Of a stretch of 12,314 nucleotides of DNA, positions 1 to 6,982 are shown piece after piece. The notes below the pieces were generated by a model. It had not been told where the DNA came from. It saw nothing but the letters and a program-made list of their open reading frames with translations, and made no database searches. The position numbers and the translations under genes were made by a program. This stretch comes from Desulfobacterales bacterium CG23_combo_of_CG06-09_8_20_14_all_52_9 (GTDB lineage Bacteria; Desulfobacterota; Desulfobacteria; Desulfobacterales; UBA2156), in the NCBI GenBank assembly GCA_002771315.1, contig PCSF01000196.1:1-12314 (forward strand), in the 5' to 3' direction. Positions within the stretch are counted from its first letter, which is position 1; each line of letters begins with the position of its first letter.

Positions 1-553
1 CCGGGGCTGCAGGAAATAACATGCCGATGGGATGCGAGGTTACCCTACCGTAAAGCTCTCCGTTGATGAAGTTTCCCAGGCGGCCGAAAGTGTATCCCAA
101 GGGCATGGCAGGAGCGAAAAGATCGGCGGCCTCAAAAAAGGAAACCCCCGTTTTCTTCAGGTAAATAGCACCCGCCGTCAATACTCCGATGAGCCCTCCG
201 TGATAGGACATGCCGGAAAATCCGGTGAAAGTTATGCCGTTTTCAAACCGAAAGGGGAGAAAAATTTCCAGTGGGTGGTCCAGGTAATAGGAAAAACCGT
301 AGAAAAGGACATAGCCGAGCCGAGCCCCGATTAGAAGCCCCAGGATCGCGGCGAGCAAAAGATCCTTGACCTGGTCCTGGGTAATGGAAAACCGTTTTTC
401 ATGCCGGATGCGATAGGAGACCAGCCAGTAGGTCGTGCCGAAGGCGATCAGATACATCAGACCGTAGTAATGCAGGCGGAGGGGTCCGATGGCAATCAGG
501 ACCGGATCGATGTGTTGAGGAAGGTGTTGCCACCATTCGATGAAGTTTCCCAT
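1..553 (-). CDS. lgt: Prolipoprotein diacylglyceryl transferase, C-terminus cut by window edge
   Basis: Integral inner-membrane enzyme that moves diacylglycerol from phosphatidylglycerol to the lipobox cysteine of prelipoproteins, the first step of lipoprotein maturation. The 184 visible residues (E. coli Lgt has 291) carry hydrophobic segments near 30-46, 65-85 and 120-132. They also contain the family motif GMSYHGGLIGV (His118, matching the essential His of E. coli Lgt) and the signature GRLGNFINGE (157-166). The ATG at 553 is the only plausible start, since an in-frame TAG lies five codons upstream; no clear Shine-Dalgarno is seen. The gene starts 45 nt after the copA stop on the same strand, so it is probably transcribed with copZ-copA. 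The family call is firm; operon membership is inferred. Confidence 0.95.
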   Translation of the reverse strand, partial: MGNFIEWWQHLPQHIDPVLIAIGPLRLHYYGLMYLIAFGTTYWLVSYRIRHEKRFSITQDQVKDLLLAAILGLLIGARLGYVLFYGFSYYLDHPLEIFLPFRFENGITFTGFSGMSYHGGLIGVLTAGAIYLKKTGVSFFEAADLFAPAMPLGYTFGRLGNFINGELYGRVTSHPIGMLFPAAP

Positions 554-598
554 AGTAGGTATTATCCGCTAACCTGGATTTTTCATCAAGAATTCGGT

Positions 599-3043
599 CT
601 AATGGATTTTCTTTCGATAGAGCCGAAGGCTGTTGCTGACCACCGAGATGCTGCTCATGGCCATGGCCATTGCCGCCAGGATAGGGTGCAACTGTCGCAA
701 AAATCCGGGAAATCCCTCGAAAGGCCACAGTACACCGGCGGCGACGGGGATCAGGACGATGTTGTAAAAAAATGCGAAAAAGAGGTTTTGTTTCACGGTT
801 TTCATGGTGATTCGGCTCAGTGCGATGGATCTGGGGATCCCCAGCAGACTGCCGCTTGCCAGGATCACGTCACCGGTCTCTATGGCCACGTCGGTGCCGG
901 TGCCGATGGCAAACCCCACATCGGCCTGGGCCAGGGCCGGCGCGTCATTGATGCCGTCTCCCACCATCCCCACGTGTTCCCCCCTGTCCTGAAGTGCCGC
1001 GATTCGCCGGGACTTTTCCTCGGGCAAAACCTCTGCGACGACCGTTCTGATGCCAGCCTGGGCGGCTATGGCGGCGGCAGTCTGGTGGTTATCGCCGGTG
1101 AGCATCACCACCTCCAGGTTCTGGCCTGAAAGGATTTTCACCGCCTCCTTCGAATCCGGCTTGAGAGCATCGGAAACCGCAATGACACCGACGGCCTGTT
1201 GGTTTAGGCTCAGCACCATGACCGTTTTTCCATCGGATTGCAAGGCCGCAATGACTTCTTTGGCCGGATCCACAGAGATGTTCAGCTCCGAAAACCAGGT
1301 CGGTTTTCCCAAATGGACCGATTGGCCGTCGATGTTCCCCTGAACCCCGACGCCTCGATGGGCGCTGAACTCCCCAGGATCAGAAAGAGGGATTTTTTGA
1401 GCCTGAGCTTTTTTCACAACAGCTTTTCCGATGGGGTGCTCGGACCCTTTTTCCACCGATGCCGCGATGCGTAGGATCTCATCTGAGGAGATCCGGGGAT
1501 TAAGTGAGATAATGTCTGCGACAGTGGGTTTTCCCTGAGTGAGGGTTCCGGTCTTGTCCAGCACCATGGTGGTCAGCGACGAGGCGGTCTCCAGGGCAGT
1601 GCTGTTTTTAAACAGGATCCCTTTTTCAGCCCCTTTCCCGGTTCCCGCCATGATGGCTGTAGGTGTTGCCAGACCCAGGGCGCAGGGGCAGGCGATGACC
1701 AGAACCGCTACCAGTCGGATCATAGAAAAAACAAAATCTCCGGTGGTGAGCCACCAGATGATAAAGACAACCAGGGCGATTCCGATCACACCCGGAACAA
1801 AGACGGCGGCCACCCGATCCGCCAGGGCCTGAATAGGCGCCTTGCTCCCCTGGGCTTGTTGCACCAGCCGGATGATCTGGGCCAGTGCGGTCTCTTTCCC
1901 CACCCGGGTGGCTATGAATTTGAGAAGCCCTTCGCTGTTGATGGTCCCACCGGTCACCGGATCCCCCGGTTTCTTATCCACAGGGAGCGGTTCACCGGTC
2001 AACATGGATTCGTCCACGGCCGATTTTCCTTCTGTGATCGAACCATCCACCGGAATGCGCTCCCCGGGTCGTACCAACACAGTATCTCCGATTTGGACCT
2101 GGGAGAGGGGAATCTCTTTTTCTATTTGATCCCGAATGACGAAGGCGGTCTTGGGACGCAGACCCATGAGTTTGCGGATGGCGCCCCCGGTCTTCCCCTT
2201 GGTACGGGATTCCAGCATTTTGCCCAGCTTGATGAGGGTGATGATGAGCGCGGAAGTTTCGAAATACACGTGATGCCCCAGCACCGGTAAAAGCAAAACC
2301 CCCAGAGAGTAAAAATAGGCCGTTGAAGATCCCATCGCCACCAGGACATCCATGTTGGCGCTTCTGTTCCTGAGGCTCTTGATCCCGCCCACATAGTAAT
2401 CCCATCCCGTATAAAACTGCACCGGCGTGGCCAGGATGAAAAATAGCCAGTTGACCCACGGCCGATGACTCCATTCCCCCAAGAGCCCGAAGTCCCGGCC
2501 CATGCTCAGGATAAAGAGCGGAATAGACAGGGCAAGCCCTACCATAAATTTCCGGGTTTGATCCCGGATTTCAGCTCGGCGCGTCGCGGTCTCGGCGTCC
2601 TCCTCGCCGGAAGAAGCCTCGGGAAGGATGATCTGGTACCCCGCGCGTTCTACAGCGGAAGTCAGTTCGGCAAGCTCCAGGGTTCCGGGCACATACTCCA
2701 CCGACAGGTGCTCGGTGGCAAAATTCACCGATGCCCCCACCAAGGAAGGGAATGCCCTTTTTACCGCCCTCTCGATGTTGGCGGCGCAGTTGGCGCAGGT
2801 CATCCCGGTCACGGGAAACTCCGCCTTGACGGTCGGGACTCTGTATCCGGCATCGGCGATGCGCTTCAGCACATCCTTGACGCCAAGGGCATGATCATCA
2901 AAGGAGACCGTCGCCTCTTCCGAAGCAAAGTTAACGGCGCTTGAGGTGACCCCTTCGAGCCGCCGCAACGTCCGCTCGATGTTGGCGGCGCAGTTGGCGC
3001 AGGTCATCCCGGTCACGGGCAATCTGAGGGTTTGCTTAGACAT
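599..3043 (-). CDS. copA: Cu(I)-exporting P1B-type ATPase with two HMA domains
   Basis: Inner-membrane pump that uses ATP to expel Cu(I) from the cytoplasm. From the ATG at 3043 it is 814 residues. Two N-terminal heavy-metal domains carry GMTCANC (C15/C18 and C83/C86). Further along are the actuator motif TGE in SMLTGEPLPVDK, the transmembrane metal site CPC (C452-C454), the phosphorylation motif DKTGT (D496), the nucleotide-binding SEHPIGKA and the hinge GDGINDAPAL. YN in the seventh and MAMSS in the eighth membrane segment, together with CPC, are the Cu(I) (P1B-1) signature. An in-frame start 18 codons upstream (3097) lies inside copZ and adds no recognisable domain, so MSKQTLRL is preferred. 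Only one base separates this ATG from the copZ stop and there is no strong ribosome site, which suggests translational coupling. Confidence 0.95.
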   Translation of the reverse strand: MSKQTLRLPVTGMTCANCAANIERTLRRLEGVTSSAVNFASEEATVSFDDHALGVKDVLKRIADAGYRVPTVKAEFPVTGMTCANCAANIERAVKRAFPSLVGASVNFATEHLSVEYVPGTLELAELTSAVERAGYQIILPEASSGEEDAETATRRAEIRDQTRKFMVGLALSIPLFILSMGRDFGLLGEWSHRPWVNWLFFILATPVQFYTGWDYYVGGIKSLRNRSANMDVLVAMGSSTAYFYSLGVLLLPVLGHHVYFETSALIITLIKLGKMLESRTKGKTGGAIRKLMGLRPKTAFVIRDQIEKEIPLSQVQIGDTVLVRPGERIPVDGSITEGKSAVDESMLTGEPLPVDKKPGDPVTGGTINSEGLLKFIATRVGKETALAQIIRLVQQAQGSKAPIQALADRVAAVFVPGVIGIALVVFIIWWLTTGDFVFSMIRLVAVLVIACPCALGLATPTAIMAGTGKGAEKGILFKNSTALETASSLTTMVLDKTGTLTQGKPTVADIISLNPRISSDEILRIAASVEKGSEHPIGKAVVKKAQAQKIPLSDPGEFSAHRGVGVQGNIDGQSVHLGKPTWFSELNISVDPAKEVIAALQSDGKTVMVLSLNQQAVGVIAVSDALKPDSKEAVKILSGQNLEVVMLTGDNHQTAAAIAAQAGIRTVVAEVLPEEKSRRIAALQDRGEHVGMVGDGINDAPALAQADVGFAIGTGTDVAIETGDVILASGSLLGIPRSIALSRITMKTVKQNLFFAFFYNIVLIPVAAGVLWPFEGFPGFLRQLHPILAAMAMAMSSISVVSNSLRLYRKKIH
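2771..2815. repeat. 45-bp perfect direct repeat in copA, copy in HMA domain 2
   Basis: These 45 bases are identical to 2975-3019, 204 bp (68 codons) away. They encode the metal-binding loop PVTGMTCANCAANIE of the second heavy-metal domain. Flanking codons differ between the two domains, so identity is confined to the loop and extends through synonymous positions. Confidence 0.9.
2975..3019. repeat. 45-bp perfect direct repeat in copA, copy in HMA domain 1
   Basis: This is the second copy of the repeat at 2771-2815, encoding the metal-binding loop of the first heavy-metal domain. See the finding on gene conversion. Confidence 0.9.
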
Positions 3044-3044
3044 T

Positions 3045-3251
3045 TCAGTTTGTTGCCGGGTAATTGATTTCTCTAAGAATGATCCGGATCTTTTCAAGGG
3101 TGGCCGGAGCGTCCCACTTTACGGTAATCTGTTTCTTTGCGGCATCCCCTTCCACCGATTTTACACCGGAAAGCGCGGTCAGCTCGTTTTTGATGGACAT
3201 TACGCAGTGCCCGCAGGAGATGTTCGGTATTGAAAAGGTTTTTTGTTCCAT
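3045..3251 (-). CDS. copZ: CopZ-like heavy-metal-associated domain protein
   Basis: Small cytoplasmic protein of 68 residues made of a single HMA fold, expected to bind Cu(I) through the CxxC in SCGHC (C13, C16) and deliver it to CopA. The length equals one HMA domain, with no signal peptide or membrane segment. A good Shine-Dalgarno, GGGAGGA, precedes the ATG. The stop codon TGA is followed after one base by the copA ATG. The loop SCGHC differs from the MTCANC of the CopA domains, so metal preference is inferred mainly from the neighbour. It could equally be annotated as a generic heavy-metal transport/detoxification protein; the gene symbol is by family and context. Confidence 0.85.
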   Translation of the reverse strand: MEQKTFSIPNISCGHCVMSIKNELTALSGVKSVEGDAAKKQITVKWDAPATLEKIRIILREINYPATN

Positions 3252-3279
3252 GGCGGTATCCTCCCTCTTATATTAATAA

Positions 3280-3310
3280 AAGCTACCGGCTTGATAACCG
3301 GACGGTCCAA
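3280..3310 (-). promoter_or_regulatory. Candidate MerR/CueR-type promoter of copZ-copA
   Basis: On the minus strand, TTGGAC (3310-3305) and TAGCTT (3285-3280) are separated by 19 bp. The imperfect dyad CCGG-T-T-atca-A-G-CCGG (3301-3286) fills most of the spacer. An over-long spacer with a central dyad is the hallmark of promoters twisted open by MerR-family activators such as CueR, the usual regulator of copA in Gram-negative bacteria. It predicts a transcript start near 3273, leaving a short leader that contains the copZ ribosome site. The hexamers are only moderate matches and no cueR or csoR gene is in the window. Confidence 0.4.
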
Positions 3311-3404
3311 TGTAAGCACACAATCGCGGGGTGGCAAACAGAAAAGATGCATGGATACTTCCGATACGCCTTTGAGCGCTCTCTTTCAGGATGCGGGTAA
3401 TTTG

Positions 3405-3428
3405 TCCACATCCGCCGTGGAGTGTGGA
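3405..3428. promoter_or_regulatory. Inverted repeat, candidate enhancer site for sigma-54 activator
   Basis: TCCACA and TGTGGA form an inverted repeat with a 12-base spacer; the outer TTG/CAA bases partly extend it. Its centre lies about 115 bp upstream of the -24 element of the sigma-54 promoter at 3531, a normal distance for an upstream activator sequence. A nested CCAC-N7-GTGG is also present. Binding by a ZraR-like or other enhancer-binding protein is inference. Confidence 0.35.
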
Positions 3429-3530
3429 TCAAGAGCCGTGACGTTATCCTTTTTCAGACTCGATACCATCAAGATAAATTGTTCATAAAGAACAGATAGT
3501 TAAAATATTTCAGGTCATTTGAGATCATTA

Positions 3531-3546
3531 TGGCACACCCTTTGCT
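3531..3546 (+). promoter_or_regulatory. Sigma-54 (RpoN) promoter of the ZraP-like gene
   Basis: TGGCAC, five bases, then TTGCT matches the consensus TGGCAC-N5-TTGCW at every conserved position, with the correct GG-to-GC spacing. Transcription should start near 3557, giving a leader of about 54 nt before the ATG at 3611. Sigma-54 control is known for zraP of enterobacteria (activator ZraR), and the gene downstream here is of that type. Confidence 0.8.
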
Positions 3547-3610
3547 ATATCTATGGGGCAAAGCGGATAGATTCTTAAAAGATGAAAAACCTTAAAAGGA
3601 AGGCGAAAAG

Positions 3611-4102
3611 ATGAAAAGAAATTACTTCAAAGTGTCGATGGTGATTGCAGCGGTGCTTTTCCTGGCTGGTATCGGGACGGCGGCTTTTGCCGATTGGGGC
3701 ATGGGTTACGGCCGCCATCCTATGGGGTATGGTTCGGGTCCGGGAGGGCATCATCGCGGTTTCGGGTACGGCGATAATAGGCAGGATATGAGCGCAGAAG
3801 AAGTGAAAAAGGTAGAAGAAGAGCGCGAGGCCTTTTTAAATGCAACTCAGGATTTGCGAAGAAATATGCGTCAAAAAAGCCTGGAACTGGAAAGCGAGCT
3901 GGCCAAAGCTGAACCTGACGGTGCAAAAGCCTCATCCATCCAGAAAGAGATTTCCGATCTACGTGCTCAGTTCGACCAGAAACGGATCGAGAACAGGATT
4001 AAAATGGAAAAGCTGTTTCCGGATGGCGGGTTTTACCGGGGTTCGGGGCCTTTCGGAAAGATGGGACCCGGGGGAGGCGGCCCGGGAGATTGCCGGTACT
4101 AA
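3611..4102 (+). CDS. Periplasmic ZraP/Spy/CpxP-like metal-stress protein
   Basis: Small exported protein of 163 residues. A signal peptide (KR N-terminus, hydrophobic core about 8-26) ends in AFA-DW, so the mature protein starts near residue 28. It is followed by a Gly/Tyr/His/Met-rich segment (about 30-56, with HP, HH and several GYG), a predicted helical region rich in Glu, Lys and Arg (about 59-135), and a glycine-rich tail ending in CRY. This order is typical of the zinc-resistance-associated / heavy-metal-resistance periplasmic family, whose members form helical oligomers that bind metal and have chaperone activity. AAGGAAGG upstream of the ATG is a good ribosome site. It is divergent from copZ-copA, behind a sigma-54 promoter and closed by a terminator, so monocistronic. 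Metal specificity (Zn or Cu) cannot be read from the sequence. Confidence 0.8.
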   Translation: MKRNYFKVSMVIAAVLFLAGIGTAAFADWGMGYGRHPMGYGSGPGGHHRGFGYGDNRQDMSAEEVKKVEEEREAFLNATQDLRRNMRQKSLELESELAKAEPDGAKASSIQKEISDLRAQFDQKRIENRIKMEKLFPDGGFYRGSGPFGKMGPGGGGPGDCRY

Positions 4103-4124
4103 TCTGAAAGCAATCTGAATACAA

Positions 4125-4159
4125 ATCCCGCGTGAAAAACTTCACGCGGGATTTTTTTT
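4125..4159 (+). terminator. Strong intrinsic terminator of the ZraP-like gene
   Basis: A perfect 12-bp GC-rich stem (ATCCCGCGTGAA paired with TTCACGCGGGAT) with a 4-base loop runs straight into eight T residues. It begins 22 nt after the stop codon. On the minus strand the same stem is followed only by TTTGT, so any stopping of dnaK transcripts here would be weaker. Confidence 0.92.
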
Positions 4160-4219
4160 ATCTTTAACAAGGGCGGATTCAGTGACAATTGTAGATGATA
4201 TCCGGCCGTATAATCTTAT

Positions 4220-4239
4220 GGGCGAAAAATATTTCGCCC
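4220..4239. repeat. Perfect palindrome abutting the dnaK stop codon
   Basis: GGGCGAAA and TTTCGCCC form a perfect 8-bp inverted repeat around AATA, beginning directly after the dnaK TAG. Read on the minus strand it has the form TAGGGGCGAAA...TTTCGCCC, similar to short dispersed intergenic palindromes with GTAGGGGCG arms that I recall from many environmental genomes. No T-run follows on the dnaK strand, so it is not a classical intrinsic terminator, though it may protect the mRNA 3' end. Confidence 0.6.
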
Positions 4240-6186
4240 CTACTTGTTGTCTTTGACTTCTTCAAAATCGGCGTCCACCACATCGTCGTCAGCGCGCTGG
4301 GAACCGCCGCCTGCCTGGGCGCCGCCGCCACCGCCGCCGCCACCGCCTGCTTCACCGGCCTGTTGTTGCTGACCGGCCTGAGACGCTTTCTGGTACATGG
4401 CCTCGGCCAGTTTATGAGAAGTCTGCATCAGCTCATCGCTGAGCCGACGGATCTCCGCAACGTCTTCCCCTTCCATTGCTTTTTTAAGCCGGCCGATGCC
4501 GTCCTCCACCCGGGACTTGGTGGCAGCGTCTACTTTATCTCCCAGGTCCTTGATGGATTTCTCGGTGGAATAGATGAGGCTGTCGGCGCTATTCCGCGCC
4601 TCAGCCACTTCTTTTCTCCGCTTGTCTTCGTCGGCGTGCATCTCGGCATCTTTGATAAGCCGATTGATCTCCTCTTTCGACAAGCCGGATGAAGCGGTGA
4701 TCTGGATGGACTGCTCTTTCCCCGTAGCCAGGTCTTTTGCCGATACATGGACGATGCCGTTGGCATCGATATCAAAGGTCACCTCTACCTGGGGAATGCC
4801 TCTGGGAGCGGGCGGGATTCCCACCAGTTCGAATCGACCCAGCGTCTTATTTCCGGCAGCCATTTCCCGTTCCCCTTGGAGTACATGAATGGATACGGCG
4901 GGCTGGTTGTCGGCCGCAGTGGAAAAGATCTGGCTTTTCCGGGTAGGGATAGTGGTGTTCTTTTCGATCAGCTTGGTCATCACCCCACCGAGGGTCTCAA
5001 TCCCCAGGGAAAGCGGCGTCACGTCCAGAAGCAGGACATCCTTGACGTCTCCTTTGAGGACACCGGCCTGAATGGCGGCGCCGACAGCCACCACCTCGTC
5101 CGGATTCACCCCTTTGTTGGGCTCGAGGCCGTAGATCCGTTTGACGCGTTCCTGAACAGCCGGCATACGGGTCATGCCGCCCACCAGGATTACCTCATTG
5201 AGTTCTTTCGCGCTCAAGCCCGCATCCTTGAGAGCGGTCCGGCAGGGACCTTCCAGCTTGTCCAGCAGATCGCTCACTAATGATTCGAGTTTGGCCCGGG
5301 TAATCTTGATGTTCAGGTGCTTGGGACCACTGGCATCGGCCGTGATGAAAGGCAGGTTGATGTCGGTCTCCATGGAGGAAGACAGCTCCATCTTTGCCTT
5401 TTCGGCGGCCTCCTTCAGCCGTTGAAGCGCCATCTTGTCTTTGCGCAGGTCGATCCCCTGATCTTTTCGAAACTCGTCGGCCAGATAATCGATAACTCTC
5501 AGGTCGAAGTCTTCACCGCCCAGGTGGGTATCTCCATTGGTGGATTTCACTTCGAAGACCCCTTCCCCGATTTCCAGGATGGATATGTCGAAGGTTCCCC
5601 CGCCCAGGTCAAATACGGCGATTTTTTCTTCTTTTTTCTTATCGAGTCCGTAGGCCAGGGATGCGGCCGTCGGCTCATTGATGATCCGAAGCACGTTGAG
5701 CCCTGCGATCTTTCCCGCGTCCTTGGTTGCCTGTCGCTGGCTGTCATCGAAGTATGCCGGAACTGTAATGACGGCATCGGCGATTTTTTCTCCCAAGTAC
5801 TCCTCGGCACTTCGTTTCATATAGGCCAAAATGAAGGAAGAAACTTCGGCCGGACTGTACTGTTTTCCTTTGATGCCGATGCGGAGGTCCCCATTTGGCG
5901 CCTGTTCGATCTTATAGGGGAGGATTTTGATATCCCGCTGGACCTCTGCCGATGCGTACTTGCGGCCGATGAGTCTTTTGACCGCGAAAACCGTATTTTC
6001 GGGATTGGTAATGGCCTGACGCTTGGCAATTTGACCGACCATGCGCTCTCCACTTTCCGACACTGCGACGATGGATGGGGTGGTTCGCCCCCCCTCCGGA
6101 TTCGTAATGACCTTTGGTTCACCCCCTTCCATAATAGCCACACAGGAATTGGTGGTACCCAGGTCGATGCCTATCACTTTGCCCAT
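4240..6186 (-). CDS. dnaK: Molecular chaperone DnaK (Hsp70)
   Basis: Cytoplasmic ATP-driven chaperone that binds exposed hydrophobic stretches and works with DnaJ and GrpE. It is 648 residues, a normal length. The ATPase domain shows GIDLGTTNSC (6-15), the phosphate-binding FDLGGGTFD and the hinge LVGGMTRMP. The interdomain linker DVLLLDVTPLSLG starts at residue 383, followed by the substrate-binding domain and helical lid. The C-terminus has a glycine run of nine and ends in the typical EEVKDNK. AAGGAGG sits 8 nt upstream of the ATG. It lies 45 nt downstream of grpE and is probably co-transcribed. No dnaJ follows: the next gene is convergent. No CIRCE operator is visible. Confidence 0.98.
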   Translation of the reverse strand: MGKVIGIDLGTTNSCVAIMEGGEPKVITNPEGGRTTPSIVAVSESGERMVGQIAKRQAITNPENTVFAVKRLIGRKYASAEVQRDIKILPYKIEQAPNGDLRIGIKGKQYSPAEVSSFILAYMKRSAEEYLGEKIADAVITVPAYFDDSQRQATKDAGKIAGLNVLRIINEPTAASLAYGLDKKKEEKIAVFDLGGGTFDISILEIGEGVFEVKSTNGDTHLGGEDFDLRVIDYLADEFRKDQGIDLRKDKMALQRLKEAAEKAKMELSSSMETDINLPFITADASGPKHLNIKITRAKLESLVSDLLDKLEGPCRTALKDAGLSAKELNEVILVGGMTRMPAVQERVKRIYGLEPNKGVNPDEVVAVGAAIQAGVLKGDVKDVLLLDVTPLSLGIETLGGVMTKLIEKNTTIPTRKSQIFSTAADNQPAVSIHVLQGEREMAAGNKTLGRFELVGIPPAPRGIPQVEVTFDIDANGIVHVSAKDLATGKEQSIQITASSGLSKEEINRLIKDAEMHADEDKRRKEVAEARNSADSLIYSTEKSIKDLGDKVDAATKSRVEDGIGRLKKAMEGEDVAEIRRLSDELMQTSHKLAEAMYQKASQAGQQQQAGEAGGGGGGGGGAQAGGGSQRADDDVVDADFEEVKDNK

Positions 6187-6231
6187 ATGCCATCCTCCTT
6201 AGCAATTACTGAATATCGGTTTATCGAGTAT

Positions 6232-6858
6232 CTACAATCGTTCCTTTGTCTTTTTTTCGCCTGAATTCCTTGACTCCTTGGAAACGACCACCATGGCCGG
6301 CCGCAGGAGCCTGTCATAGATTAAGTACCCTTTCTGGAGCTCCTTCACCACGGTATTGTCGGGGTGTTTGTCTGACGTTTCCTGCATGACCGCCTGGTGA
6401 TACGTCGGATCAAAGGGTTCCCTCAAGGCCGATATCGGCTTGACGGCGAAATTTTCGAATACCTTTAAAATTTCCGAAAGCGTAAGCTCGACTCCCTTGA
6501 CGATCGGATTAACGCCTCTTTCTTTTTCATCGAGGGCTTCGATGGCGCGTTCAAGGTTGTCCACGATGGGTAAAAGGGCCCTGAAAAGCGACTCATTGGC
6601 GAATTTTCGAAAGTCTTCGTTGTCTCGGGCCATTCGCTTTTTATAATTTTCGAAATCCGCCTTGGCCCTCAGGAAGCGGTCATAATTTTCCCTGGCTTCT
6701 TTTTCAGCCTTGTCCAGCCGTTCCTGAACGCTCTTATCGGAATTCGCAATATCCCCCGAAACATCCGCTTGGACGCCTTTTGTTTCTGATATCTCTTTTT
6801 CGTTTGCCGGAGCCTCGGGTACTACGACCTTGTTTTCTTCAGGATTTACGCTACTCAT
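6232..6858 (-). CDS. grpE: Nucleotide exchange factor GrpE
   Basis: Dimeric cochaperone that releases ADP from DnaK. From the ATG at 6858 it has 208 residues, a usual length. There is an acidic low-complexity N-terminus, a long coiled-coil helix (about 45-120, including ENYDRFLRAKADFENYKKR) and the C-terminal beta domain with PFDPTYHQAV and VVKELQKGYLIYDRLLRPA, which are family hallmarks. A TTG nine codons upstream (6885) is also in frame, but MSSVNPEE is the more usual kind of N-terminus. AAGGA lies 13 nt before the chosen ATG, which is somewhat far, so the start is the least certain part. It lies immediately upstream of dnaK and downstream of the SRP RNA gene on the same strand. Confidence 0.95.
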   Translation of the reverse strand: MSSVNPEENKVVVPEAPANEKEISETKGVQADVSGDIANSDKSVQERLDKAEKEARENYDRFLRAKADFENYKKRMARDNEDFRKFANESLFRALLPIVDNLERAIEALDEKERGVNPIVKGVELTLSEILKVFENFAVKPISALREPFDPTYHQAVMQETSDKHPDNTVVKELQKGYLIYDRLLRPAMVVVSKESRNSGEKKTKERL

Positions 6859-6924
6859 TAAATGGTCATATTCCTTTATACACAAAAATCCGCTTTGGGT
6901 TACTTTGGCCCCAATCGATGCCGA

Positions 6925-6952
6925 AAAATAAGTCAGGTTGGTAACTTGTCAA
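6925..6952 (-). promoter_or_regulatory. Candidate sigma-70 promoter of grpE-dnaK with internal inverted repeat
   Basis: TTGACA (6952-6947) and TATTTT (6930-6925) on the minus strand are spaced by 16 bp, about 60 nt upstream of the grpE start. The spacer contains CAAGTT-ACC-AACCTG, an inverted repeat with one mismatch in six, at a position where a repressor could block polymerase. It does not resemble a CIRCE element, nor a sigma-32 promoter (no CCCCAT-like -10). Confidence 0.45.
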
Positions 6953-6982
6953 GGTAAAAAAGGAGGGGAACTGAGAAGAAAG

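Noticed and set aside
401..1129. 242-codon plus-strand open frame antisense to copA and lgt
   Set aside because: It is the reverse-frame shadow of the phosphorylation and hinge domains of CopA; the composition is low-complexity and there is no domain.
3243..3488. 81-codon plus-strand open frame in the copZ-zraP intergenic region
   Set aside because: It overlaps the copZ start and promoter, has no convincing ribosome site and no recognisable protein features; the region is better explained as regulatory.
5317..6264. Long plus-strand open frame (315 codons) antisense to dnaK
   Set aside because: dnaK genes commonly carry long antisense frames as a by-product of codon bias. This one has no recognisable domain and overlaps a certain gene completely.
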